Assembly (NCBI GenBank): GCA_037953745.1
Contig: JBAKBP010012322.1
Location: 1 to 64,000, forward strand
Origin: Lithodes maja
Lineage: Eukaryota > Arthropoda > Malacostraca > Decapoda > Lithodidae
Length of the DNA stretch: 64,000 nt
Reading direction: 5' to 3'
The first letter of the stretch is position 1, and every line of letters begins with the position of its first letter. Below are positions 1 to 10,300 of this stretch, piece after piece. The notes beneath the pieces were generated by a model that did not search any database, had not been told where the DNA came from, and saw only the letters and a list, made by a program, of their open reading frames with translations. The position numbers and the translations under genes were made by a program.

Positions 1-1654
1 ATAAGATGTAGACACAGAGCGGTGTTTAGATCCCCCGAAACCAGGATACCTAAGAAATAAGATTGACTTGACCAAAATATTATTTTCTCTACAAATATTT
101 TCTGAGAGGTAGAGAAAGCTAGCGTTTCAGAGTAGACACAAAGCGGTGTTTAGATCCCCCAAAACTACGATAGCTAAGAAATAAGATTGACTTGACCAAA
201 ATATTATTTTCTCAAAAAAAAATATCTGAGAGGTAGTGAGAGCTAGAGCGTTTCAGAGTAGATACAAAGCGGTGTTTAGATCCCATAAAGCTAGGCTAGC
301 AAAGATATATGATGTAGACACAAAGCGGTGTTTAGATCCCCAAAAACAAGGATAGCTAAGAAATAAGATTGACTTGACCAAAATATTATTTTCTCAAAAA
401 ATATTTTTTGAGAGGTAGAGAGAGCTAGCGTTTCAGAGTAGACACAAAGCGGTGTTTAGATCCCCTAAAACTAGGCTAGCTAAGACATAAGATGTAGACA
501 CAAAGCGGTGTTTAGATCCCCCACAACTAGGACAGCTAAAAAATAAGATTAACTTGACCAAAATATTTTTTTCTCAAAAAAGTATTTTCTGAGAGGGAGA
601 GAGAGCTAGCGTTTCAGAGTAGACACAAAGCTGTGTTTAGATCCCCTAAAACTAGGCTAGCTAAGACATAAGATGTAGACACAAAGCGGTGTTTAGATCC
701 CCCAAAACTAGGATAGCTAAGAAATAAGATTGACTTGACCAAAATATTATTTTCTCAATAAATAGTTTCTGAGAGGTAGAGAGAGCTAGCGTTTCAGAGT
801 AGACTCAAAGCTGTGTTTAGATCCCCCAAAACTAGGTTAGCTAAGAAATAAGATTGACTTGACCAAAATATTATTTTCTCAAAAAATTATTTTCTGAGAG
901 GTAGAGAGAGGTAGCATTTCAGAGTAGACACAAAGAGGTGTTTAGATCCCCTAAAAGTAGGCTAGCTAAGACATAGGATGTAGACACAAAGCGGTGTTTA
1001 GATCCCCCAAAACTAGGATAGATAAGAAATATGATTGACTTGACCAAAATATAATTTTCTCAACAAATATTTTCGAGAGGTAGAGAAAGCTAGCGTTTCA
1101 TAGTAAACACAAAGCGGTGTTTAGATCCCTCAAAACTAGGTTAGCTAAGAAATAAGATTGACTTGACCAAAATATTATTTTCTCAAAAAATATTTTCTGA
1201 GAGATAGAGAGAGCTAGGCGTTTCAGAGTAGACACAAAGCGGTGTTTACATCCCCTAAAACTAGGCTAGCTAAGACAAAAGATGTAGACACAAAGCGGTG
1301 TTTAGATTCCCAAAAACTAAGATAGCTAAGAAATAAGATTGACTTGACCACAATATTATTTTCTCAATAAATATTTTCTGAGAGGTAGAGAGAGCTAGCG
1401 TTTCAGAGTAGACACAAAGCGGTGTTTAGATTCCCTGAAACTAGGCTAGCTAAGACATAAGATTTAGACACAAAGCGGTGTTTAGATCCCCCAAACCTAG
1501 GATAGCTAAGAAATAAGATTGACTTGACCAAAATATTATTTTATCAAAAAATATTTTCTGAGAGGTACAGAGAGAGCTAGCCAAAACTAGGATAGGTAAG
1601 AAATAAAATTGACTTGACCAAAATATTAATTTCTCAAAAAAAAAATCTGAGAGG
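1..1654 (+). repeat. Satellite block left of insert 1
   Basis: A mix of 180- and 124-bp units with no other content. Near 1577 a unit lacks 36 bp, giving the junction GAGCTAGCCAAAACTAGG. The unit next to the insert carries private variants (ATTTTATCAAAAAAT, GAGAGGTACAGAG, GGATAGGTAAG, AATATTAATTTC) that reappear beside every other insert copy. This block is repeated from 5079 and from 28011. It ends with the left 11-bp target-site duplication, 1644-1654. Confidence 0.95.
392..413. repeat. Perfect 22-bp palindrome in a satellite spacer
   Basis: The core at 393-412 is CTCAAAAAATATTTTTTGAG, with one more complementary base on each side. The usual spacer has the same dyad with one mismatched pair (TTTTCTGAG on the right arm). 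Perfect versions recur at 5470-5491 and 28402-28423, the equivalent positions of the H1 copies. Confidence 0.9.
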
Positions 1655-1677
1655 TTGTTGTTGTTGTTGTTGTTGTT
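1655..1677 (+). repeat. (TTG)7 microsatellite, tail of insert 1
   Basis: Seven TTG triplets plus TT on the plus strand, which is (AAC)n on the element's own strand. It directly abuts the target-site duplication, as expected for a retroposon 3' tail. Copies 2, 4 and 5 also have seven triplets; copies 3 and 6 have eight. Confidence 0.93.
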
Positions 1678-2071
1678 CCCCAAGCTGCCTGGCCGAACAG
1701 CCCCAAGGCCCCGAGCAAGGCCAAGGCCATAACCGAGCGCCCCCACAGAACCCTCCCTGCTGACCACAATAAAGGCTGGGTGACCGAAGCCACTCCATGG
1801 CGGGGAGCTGAGGAGGGTGCGGAAACGCCCGGGAAACCAAAGCCACACCCAGGGCCCTGTGCCCCTCAGCAATTATCAAGAGAAAGTTGAGGGGCAAAGG
1901 AAAAATGTGACGCTTTGGCTTCCAATCTTGGTAAATTGGGAGGTCAGTCCACAGAAGAGACGCCGTCACTTGAGATCTAGAAAATATATAAGTAAAAGGA
2001 ACAGTCAGAGTAAGCTATGGGTACGGCAGAGATCGCTCAGTTCTCACTCTGATAGACCAGTCCATCACCAC
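1655..2071 (-). mobile_element. Non-autonomous retroposon, insert copy 1 (unnamed family)
   Basis: A 417-bp G+C- and CpG-rich segment unlike the satellite around it. On the minus strand it starts TGGTGATGGACTGGTC and ends GGCAGCTTGGGG followed by (AAC)7. AATCTGAGAGG lies at 1644-1654 and again at 2072-2082 and matches the intact satellite spacer, so it is a target-site duplication of 11 bp (12 if one ambiguous T is counted). A microsatellite-like 3' tail with such a duplication fits a SINE, or the 5'-truncated 3' end of a non-L1 LINE. The edges can also be read as TG...CA, as in a solo LTR, but 11 bp is too long for usual LTR duplications (4-6 bp). I see no convincing pol III box A or B. Open frames across it, such as 1450-1872 and 1634-1969 minus or 1817-2095 plus, run into satellite and do not look like genes. 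Confidence 0.85.
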
Positions 2072-5000
2072 AATCTGAGAGGTAGAGGGAGCTAGTGTTT
2101 CAGAGTAGACACAAAGCGGTGTTTAGATCCCCTAAAACTAGTCTAGCTAAGACATAAGATGTAGACACAAAGCGGTGTTTAGATCCCCCACAACTAGGAT
2201 AGCTAAGAAATAAGATTGACTTGACCAAAATATTATTTTCTCAAAAAATATTTTCTGAGAGGTAGAGAGAGGTAGCGTTTCAGAGTAGACACAAAGCGGT
2301 GTTTAGATCCCCTAAAACTAGGCTAGCTAAGACATAAGATTTAGACACAAAGCGGTGTTTAGATCCCCAAACCTAGGATAGCTAAGAAATAAGATTGACT
2401 TGACCAAAATATTATTTTCTCAAAAAATATTTTCTGAGAGGTAGAGAGAGCTAGCGTTTCAGAGTAGACACAAAGCGGTGTTTAGATCCCCTAAAACTAG
2501 GCTAGCTAAGACATAAGATGTAGACACAAAGCGGTGTTTAGATCCCCCAAAACAAGGATAGCTAAGAAATAAGATTGACTTGACCAAAATATTATTTTCT
2601 CAAAAAATATTTTCTGAGAGGTAGAGAGAGCTAGCGTTTCAGAGTAGACACAAAGCTGTTTAGATCCCCTAAAACTAGGCTAGCTAAGACATAAGATGTA
2701 GACACAAAGCGGTGTTTAGATCCCCCAAAACAAGGATAGCTAAGAAATAAGATTGACTTGACCAAAATATTATTTTCTTAAAAAATATTTTCTGAGAGGT
2801 AGAGAGAGCTAGCGTTTCAGAGTAGACTCAAAGCGGTGATTAGATCCCCTAAAACTAGGCTAGCTAAGACATAAGATTTATACACAAAGCGGTGTTTAGA
2901 TCCCCAAACCTAGGATAGCTAAGAAATAAGATTGACTTGACCAAAATATTATTTTCTCAACAAATATTTTCTGAGAGGTAGAGAGAGCTAGCGTTTCAGA
3001 GTAGACAAAAAGCGGTGTTTAGATCCCCTAAAACTAGGCTAGCTAAGACATAAGATGTAGACACAAAGCGGTGTTTAGATCCCCCAAAACAAGGATAGCT
3101 AAGAAATAAGATTGACTTGACCAAAATATTATTTTCTCAAAAAATATTTTCTGAGAGGTAGAGAGAGCTAGCGTTTCAGAGTAGACACAAAGCGGTGTTT
3201 AGATCCCCTAAAACTAGGCTAGCTAAGACATAAGATGTAGACACAAAGCGGTGTTTAGATCCCCCACAACTAGGACAGCTAAAAAATAAGATTAACTTGA
3301 CCAAAATATTTTTTTCTCAAAAAAGTATTTTCTGAGAGGGAGAGAGAGCTAGCGTTTCAGAGTAGACACAAAGCTGTGTTTAGATCCCCTAAAACTAGGC
3401 TAGCTAAGACATAAGATGTAGACACAAAGCGGTGTTTATATCCCCCAAAACTAGGATAGCTAAGAAATAAGATTGACTTGACCAAAATATAATTTTCTCA
3501 ACAAATATTTTCGAGAGGTAGAGAAAGCTAGCGTTTCATAGTAAACACAAAGCGGTGTTTAGATCCCTCAAAACTAGGTTAGCTAAGAAATAAGATTGAC
3601 TTGACCAAAATATTATTTTCTCAAAAAATATTTTCTGAGAGATAGAGAGAGCTAGGCGTTTCAGAGTAGACACAAAGCGGTGTTTACATCCCCTAAAACT
3701 AGGCTAGCTAAGACATAAGATGTAGACACAAAGCGGTGTTTAGATCCCCCAAAACAAGGATAGCTAAGAAATAAGATTGACTTGACCAAAATATTATTTT
3801 CTCAAAAAATATTTTCTGAGAGGTAGAGAGAGCTAGCGTTTCAGAGTAGACACAAAGCGGTGTTTAGATCCCCTAAAACTAGGCTAGCTAAGACATAAGA
3901 TGTAGACACAAAGTGGTGTTTAGATCCCCCAAAACTAGGATAGCTAAGAAATAAGATTGACTTGACCAAAATATTATTTTCTCAACAAATATTTTCTGAG
4001 AGGTAGAGAGCTAGCGTTTCAGATTAGACACAAAGCGGTGTTTAGATCCCCTAAAACTAGGCTAGCTAATACATAAGATTTAGACGCAAAGCTGTGTTTA
4101 GATCCCCAAAAACTTGGATAGCTAAGAAATAAGATTGACTTGACCAAAATATTATTTTCTCAACAAATATTTTCTGAAAGGTAGAGAGAGCTAGCGTTTC
4201 AGAGTAGACACAAAGCGGTGTTTAGATCTCCTAAAACTAGGCTAGCTAAGACATAAGATGTAGACACAAAGCGGTGTTTAGATCCCCCAAAACTAGGATA
4301 GCTAAGAAATAAGATTGACTTGACCAAAATATTATTTTGTCAAAAAAAAAATTCTGAGAGGTAGAGAGAGCTAGCGTTTCAGAGTAGACACAAAGTGTTG
4401 TTTAGATCCCCTATAACTAGGCTAGCTAAGACATAAGATGTAGACACAAAGCGGTGTTTAGATCCCCCAAAACTAGGATAGCTAAGAAATAAGATTGACT
4501 TGACCAAAATATTATTTTCTCAATAAATAGTTTCTGAGAGGTAGAGGTAGAGCTAGCCAAAACTAGGATAGCTAAGAAATAAAATTGACTTGACCAAAAT
4601 ATTATTTTCTCAAAAAATATTTTCTGAGAGGTAGAGAGAGCTAGCGTTTCAGAGTAGACACAAAGCTGTGTTTAGATCCCCCAAAACTAGGTTAGCTAAG
4701 AAATAAGATTGACTTGACCAAAATATTATTTTCTGAAAAAATATTTTCTGAGAGGTAGAGAGAGCTACAGTAGCGTTTCAGAGTAGACACAGAGCGGTGT
4801 TTAGATCCCCTAAATCTAGGCTAGCTAAGACATAAGATTGACTTGACCAAAATATTATTTTCTCAACAAAAATGTTCTGAGAGGTAGAGAGAGCTAGCGT
4901 TTCAGAGTAGACACAAAGCGGTGTTTAGATCCCCTAATACTAGGATAGCTAAGAAATAAGATTGACTTGACCAAAATATTATTTTCTCAAAAATATTTTC

Positions 5001-6732
5001 TGAGAGGTAGAGAGAGCTAGCGTTTCAGGGTAGACACCAAGCGGTGTTTAGATCCCCTAAAACTAGGCTAGCTAAGACATAAGATGTAGACACAGAGCGG
5101 TGTTTAGATCCCCCGAAACCAGGATACCTAAGAAATAAGATTGACTTGACCAAAATATTATTTTCTCTACAAATATTTTCTGAGAAATAGAGAAAGCTAG
5201 CGTTTCAGAGTAGACACAAAGCGGTGTTTAGATCCCCCAAAACTACGATAGCTAAGAAATAAGATTGACTTGACCAAAATATTATTTTCTCAAAAAAAAA
5301 TATCTGAGAGGTAGTGAGAGCTAGAGCGTTTCAGAGTAGATACAAAGCGGTGTTTAGATCCCATAAAGCTAGGCTAGCAAAGATATATGATGTAGACACA
5401 AAGCGGTGTTTAGATCCCCAAAAACAAGGATAGCTAAGAAATAAGATTGACTTGACCAAAATATTATTTTCTCAAAAAATATTTTTTGAGAGGTAGAGAG
5501 AGCTAGCGTTTCAGAGTAGACACAAAGCGGTGTTTAGATCCCCTAAAACTAGGCTAGCTAAGACATAAGATGTAGACACAAAGCGGTGTTTAGATCCCCC
5601 ACAACTAGGACAGCTAAAAAATAAGATTAACTTGACCAAAATATTTTTTTCTCAAAAAAGTATTTTCTGAGAGGGAGAGAGAGCTAGCGTTTCAGAGTAG
5701 ACACAAAGCTGTGTTTAGATCCCCTAAAACTAGGCTAGCTAAGACATAAGATGTAGACACAAAGCGGTGTTTAGATCCCCCAAAACTAGGATAGCTAAGA
5801 AATAAGATTGACTTGACCAAAATATTATTTTCTCAATAAATAGTTTCTGAGAGGTAGAGAGAGCTAGCGTTTCAGAGTAGACTCAAAGCTGTGTTTAGAT
5901 CCCCCAAAACTAGGTTAGCTAAGAAATAAGATTGACTTGACCAAAATATTATTTTCTCAAAAAATTATTTTCTGAGAGGTAGAGAGAGGTAGCATTTCAG
6001 AGTAGACACAAAGAGGTGTTTAGATCCCCTAAAAGTAGGCTAGCTAAGACATAGGATGTAGACACAAAGCGGTGTTTAGATCCCCCAAAACTAGGATAGA
6101 TAAGAAATATGATTGACTTGACCAAAATATAATTTTCTCAACAAATATTTTCGAGAGGTAGAGAAAGCTAGCGTTTCATAGTAAACACAAAGCGGTGTTT
6201 AGATCCCTCAAAACTAGGTTAGCTAAGAAATAAGATTGACTTGACCAAAATATTATTTTCTCAAAAAATATTTTCTGAGAGATAGAGAGAGCTAGGCGTT
6301 TCAGAGTAGACACAAAGCGGTGTTTACATCCCCTAAAACTAGGCTAGCTAAGACAAAAGATGTAGACACAAAGCGGTGTTTAGATTCCCAAAAACTAAGA
6401 TAGCTAAGAAATAAGATTGACTTGACCACAATATTATTTTCTCAATAAATATTTTCTGAGAGGTAGAGAGAGCTAGCGTTTCAGAGTAGACACAAAGCGG
6501 TGTTTAGATTCCCTGAAACTAGGCTAGCTAAGACATAAGATTTAGACACAAAGCGGTGTTTAGATCCCCCAAACCTAGGATAGCTAAGAAATAAGATTGA
6601 CTTGACCAAAATATTATTTTATCAAAAAATATTTTCTGAGAGGTACAGAGAGAGGTAGCCAAAACTAGGATAGGTAAGAAATAAAATTGACTTGACCAAA
6701 ATATTAATTTCTCAAAAAAAAAATCTGAGAGG
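2072..6732 (+). repeat. Satellite block between inserts 1 and 2
   Basis: Satellite only. It begins with the right target-site duplication (2072-2082). From 2207 on it matches 25263 onward at an offset of 23,056. From 5079 on it repeats the start of the window (offset 5,078), including the private variants beside the insert. A 36-bp-deleted unit lies near 4553. A perfect palindrome of 22 bp lies at 5470-5491. Confidence 0.94.
3057..3236 (+). repeat. Representative full 180-bp monomer (A-spacer-B-AT)
   Basis: This unit shows the modular layout exactly. Block A is 3057-3110, the AT-rich spacer 3111-3180, block B 3181-3234 and the AT linker 3235-3236. Blocks A and B are both 54 bp, start with the same 28 bases, and differ at only a few positions (CCCCC against CCCCT, AGGAT against AGGCT, GAAAT against GACAT). 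They are therefore an ancient internal duplication. This copy has one common variant, AAAACAAGG in place of AAAACTAGG, in block A. Confidence 0.95.
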
Positions 6733-7326
6733 TTGTTGTTGTTGTTGTTGTTGTTCCCCAAGCTGCCTGGCCGAACAGCCCCAAGGCCCCGAGCAAGGCC
6801 AAGGCCATAACCGAGCGCCCCCACAGAACCCTCCCTGCTGACCACAATAAAGGCTGGGTGACCGAAGCCACTCCATGGCGGGGAGCTGAGGAGGGTGCGG
6901 AAACGCCCGGGAAACCAAAGCCACACCCAGGGCCCTGTGCCCCTCAGCAATTATCAAGAGAAAGTTGAGGGGCAAAGGAAAAATGTGACGCTTTGGCTTC
7001 CAATCTTGGTAAATTGGGAGGTCAGTCCACAGAAGAGACGCCGTCACTTGAGATCTAGAAAATATATAAGTAAAAGGAACAGTCAGAGTAAGCTATGGGT
7101 ACGGCAGAGATCGCTCAGTTCTCACTCTGATAGACCAGTCCATCACCACAATCTGAGAGGTAGAGGGAGCTAGTGTTTCAGAGTAGACACAAAGGGGTGT
7201 TTAGATCCCCTAAAACTAGTCTAGCTAAGACATAAGATGTAGACACAAAGCGGTGTTTAGATCCCCCACAACTAGGATAGCTAAGAAATAAGATTGACTT
7301 GACCAAAATATTATTTTCTCAAAAAA
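5079..7326 (+). repeat. Higher-order repeat H1, copy 2 (contains insert 2)
   Basis: Second copy of the segment at 1-2248, starting ATAAGATGTAGACACAGAGC and carrying insert 2 at the same internal position. It is also part of the 15.5-kb duplication, so it matches 28011-30258. Confidence 0.9.
6733..7149 (-). mobile_element. Retroposon insert copy 2
   Basis: 417 bp, the same element, orientation and target site as copy 1, shifted by 5,078 bp. The tail is (AAC)7 and AATCTGAGAGG flanks it at 6722-6732 and 7150-7160. Its sequence agrees with copy 1 at the diagnostic sites (GCCCCGAGC, GAGCGCCCC, GACCACAAT, GGGTACGGC on plus). It was copied with its satellite flank and is not an independent insertion. 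Confidence 0.85.
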
Positions 7327-10300
7327 AAAAATTCTGAGAGGTAGAGAGATCTAGCGTTTCAGTGTAGGCACAAAACGGTGTTTAGATCCCCTAAAACTAG
7401 GCTACCTAAGACATAAGATGTAGACACGAAGCGGTGTTTAGATCCCCCAAAACTAGGATAGCTAAGAAATAAGATTGACTTGACCAAAATATTATTTTCT
7501 CAAAAAAATAATTCTGAGAGGTAAAGAGAGCTAGCATTTCAGAGTAGACACAAAGCGGTGTTTAGATCCCCTAAAGCTAAGATAGCTAAGAAATAAGATT
7601 GACTTGACCAAAATATTATTTTCTCAAAAAATATTTTCTGAGAGGTAGAGAGAGCTAGTGTTTCAGAGTAGACAAAAAGCGGTGTTTAGATCCCCTAAAA
7701 CTAGGCTAGCTAAGACATAAGATATAGACACAAAGCGGTGTTTAGACCCCCCAAAACTAGGATAGCTAAGAAATAAGATTGACTTGACCAAAATATTATT
7801 TTCTCAAAATATATTCTCTGAGAGGTAGAGAGGGCTAGCGTTTCAGAGTAGACACAAAGCGGTGTTTAGATCCCCTAAAACTAGGCTAGCTAAGACATAA
7901 GATGTAGACACAAAGTGGTGGTTAGATCCCCCAAAACTAGGATAGCTAAGAAATAAGATTGACTTGACCAAAATATTATTTCTCAAAAAATATTTTCTGA
8001 GAGGTAGAGAGCTAGCGTTTCAGATTAGACACAAAGCGGTGTTTAGATCCCCTAAAACTAAGCTAGCTAAGACATAAGATTTAGACACAAAGTGGTGTTT
8101 AGATCCCCAAAAACTAGGATTGCTAAGAAATAAGATTGAATTGACCAAAATATTATTTTCTCAACAAATATTTTCTGAGACGTAGAGAGAGCTAGCGTTT
8201 CAGAGTAAACACAAAGCGGTGTTTAGATCCCCTATAATTAGGCTTGCTAAGACATAAGATGTAGACACAAAGCGGTGTTTAGATCCCCAAAAACTAGGAT
8301 AGCTAAGAAATAAGATTTACTTGACCAAAATTTTATTTTCTCAAAACAAAAAAATCTGAGAGGTAGAGAGAGCTAGCGTTTCAGTGTAGACACAAAACTG
8401 TGTTTATATCCCCTAAAACTAGGCTAGCTAAGACATAAGATGTAGACACAAAGCGGTGTTTAGATCCCCAAAAACTAGGATAGCTAAGAAATAAGATTGA
8501 CTTGACCAAAATATTATTTTCTCAAAAAATAATTTCTCAGAGGTAGAGAGAGCTAGCATTTCAGAGTAGACACAAAGCGGTGTTTAGATCCCCTAAAACT
8601 AGGCTAGCTAAGACATAAGATGTAGACACAAAGTGGTGTTTAGATCCCCCAAAACTAGGATAGCTAAGAAATAAGATTGACTTGACCAAAATATTAGTTT
8701 CTCAAAAAAAAAATCTGAGAGGTAGAGAGAGCTAGCGTTTCAGAGTAGACACAAAGCGGTGTTTAGATCCCCTAAAACTAGGCTAGCTAAGACAAAAGAT
8801 TGACTTGACCAAAATATTATTTTCTCAAAAAAATATTTTCTGAGAGGTAGAGAGAGCTAGCGTTTCAGACTAGACACAAAGCGGTGATTAGATCCCCCAA
8901 AACTAGGAGAGCTAAGAAATAAGATTGACTTGACCAAAATATTATTTTCTCAAAAAATATTTTCTGAGAGGTAGAGAGAGCTAGCATTTCAGAGTAAACA
9001 CAAAGCGGTGTTTAGATCCCCCAAAACTAGGATAGCTAAGAAATAGGATTGACTTGACCAAAATATTATTTTCTCAAAAAAAAAATTCTGAGAGGTAGAG
9101 AGAGCTAGCGTTTCAGAGAAGACACAAAGCGGTGTTTAGATCCCCTAAAACTAGGATAGCTAAGAAATAAGATTGACTTGACCAAAATATTATTTTCTCA
9201 AAAATATTTTCTGAGAGGTAGAGAGAGCTAGCATTTCAGAGTAGACACAAAGAGGTGTTTAGATCCCCTAAAAGTAGGCTAGCTAAGACATAGGATGTAG
9301 ACAGAAAGCGGTGTTTAGATCCCCCAAAACTAGGATAGATAAGAAATATGATTGACTTGACCAAAATATAATTTTCTCAACAAATATTTTCTGAGACGTA
9401 GAGAGAGCTAGCGTTTCAGAGTAAACACAAACGGTGTTTAGATCCCCTATAATTAGGCTAGCTAAGACATAAGATGTAGACACAAAGCGGTGTTTAGATC
9501 CCCCAAAACTAGGATAGCTAAGAAATAAGATTTACTTGACCAACATATTATTTTCTCAAAAAAAAAATCTGAGAGGTAGAGAGAGCTAGCGTTTCAGTGT
9601 AGACACAAAGCGGTGTTTAGATCCCTCAAAACTAGGAGAGCTAAGAAATTAGATTGAATTGACCAAAATAATATTTTCTCAACAAATATTTTCTGAGACG
9701 TAGAGAGAGCTATCGTTTCAGAGTAAACACAAAGCGGTGTTTAGATCCCCTATAATTAGGCTAGCTAAGACATAAGATGTAGACACAAAGCGGTGTTTAG
9801 ATCCCCCAAAACTAGGATAGCTAAGAAATAAGATTTTCTTGACCAACATATTATTTTCTCAAAAAAAAAAAATCTGAGAGGTAGAGAGAGCTAGCGTTTC
9901 AGTTTAGACACAAAACTGTGTTTAGATCCCCTAAAACTAGGCTAGCTAAGACATAAGATGTAGACACAAAGCGGTGTTTAGATCACCCAAAACTAGGATA
10001 GCTAAGAAATAAGATTGACTTGACCAAAATATTATTTTCTCAAAAAAAAAATCTGAGAGGTAGAGAGAGCTAGCGTTTCAGAGTAGATAGAAAGCGGTGT
10101 TTAGATCCCCTAAAACTAGGCTAGCTAAGACATAAGATATAGACACAAAGCGGTGTTTAGATCCCCCAAAACTAGGATAGCTACGAAATAAGATTGACTT
10201 GACCAAAATATTATTTTCTCAAAAAATATATTCTGAGAGGTAGAGAGAGCTAGCGTTTCAGAGTAGACACAAAGCGGTGTTTAGATCCCCTAAAACTAGG

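Larger units (their letters stand above)
1..2248 (+). repeat. Higher-order repeat H1, copy 1 (contains insert 1)
   Basis: Collinear with 5079-7326 (offset 5,078) and 28011-30258 (offset 28,010). By eye there are only a handful of differences, for example GAGAGGTAG against GAGAAATAG near 5185, GAGCTAGCC against GAGGTAGCC near 6652, and AAAGCGGTG against AAAGGGGTG near 7193. Identity stops inside one spacer at 2248/7326, where this copy continues AAATATTTTC and the others run on as a longer A tract. The left limit is the window edge, so the true repeat may be longer. Confidence 0.9.

Noticed and set aside
1768..1773. AATAAA on plus inside the insert, as a polyadenylation signal
   Set aside because: The tail and target duplication show that the element reads on the minus strand; the hexamer is on the wrong strand.
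1450..1969. Open frames over insert 1 (minus, 1450-1872 and 1634-1969) and the equivalents at the other five inserts
   Set aside because: They start in the retroposon, read the AAC tail as poly-Gln or poly-Asn and run on into satellite. Two overlapping frames are open at once. No recognisable domain is seen.
1980..1998. TATA-like AAAATATATAAG in the insert, as an LTR promoter
   Set aside because: It lies on plus, downstream of the AATAAA instead of upstream. An 11-bp target duplication also does not fit an LTR.
1655..2071. Pol III box A/B in the insert, to call it a tRNA-derived SINE
   Set aside because: TGGTCTATCAGAGTGAG and GGCTTCGGTCACC on minus are only weak matches, not enough for a call.
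1817..2095. 92-codon plus-strand frame, repeated in all six inserts
   Set aside because: It is antisense to the element and ends in satellite. Its conservation is explained by recent copying of the whole segment.
9283..9483. Open frames in pure satellite (also 12365-12625, 32215-32415, 62415-62666, 62988-63185)
   Set aside because: They are chance stop-free runs in low-complexity repeats; the 180-bp period keeps the frame. There is no gene-like feature.
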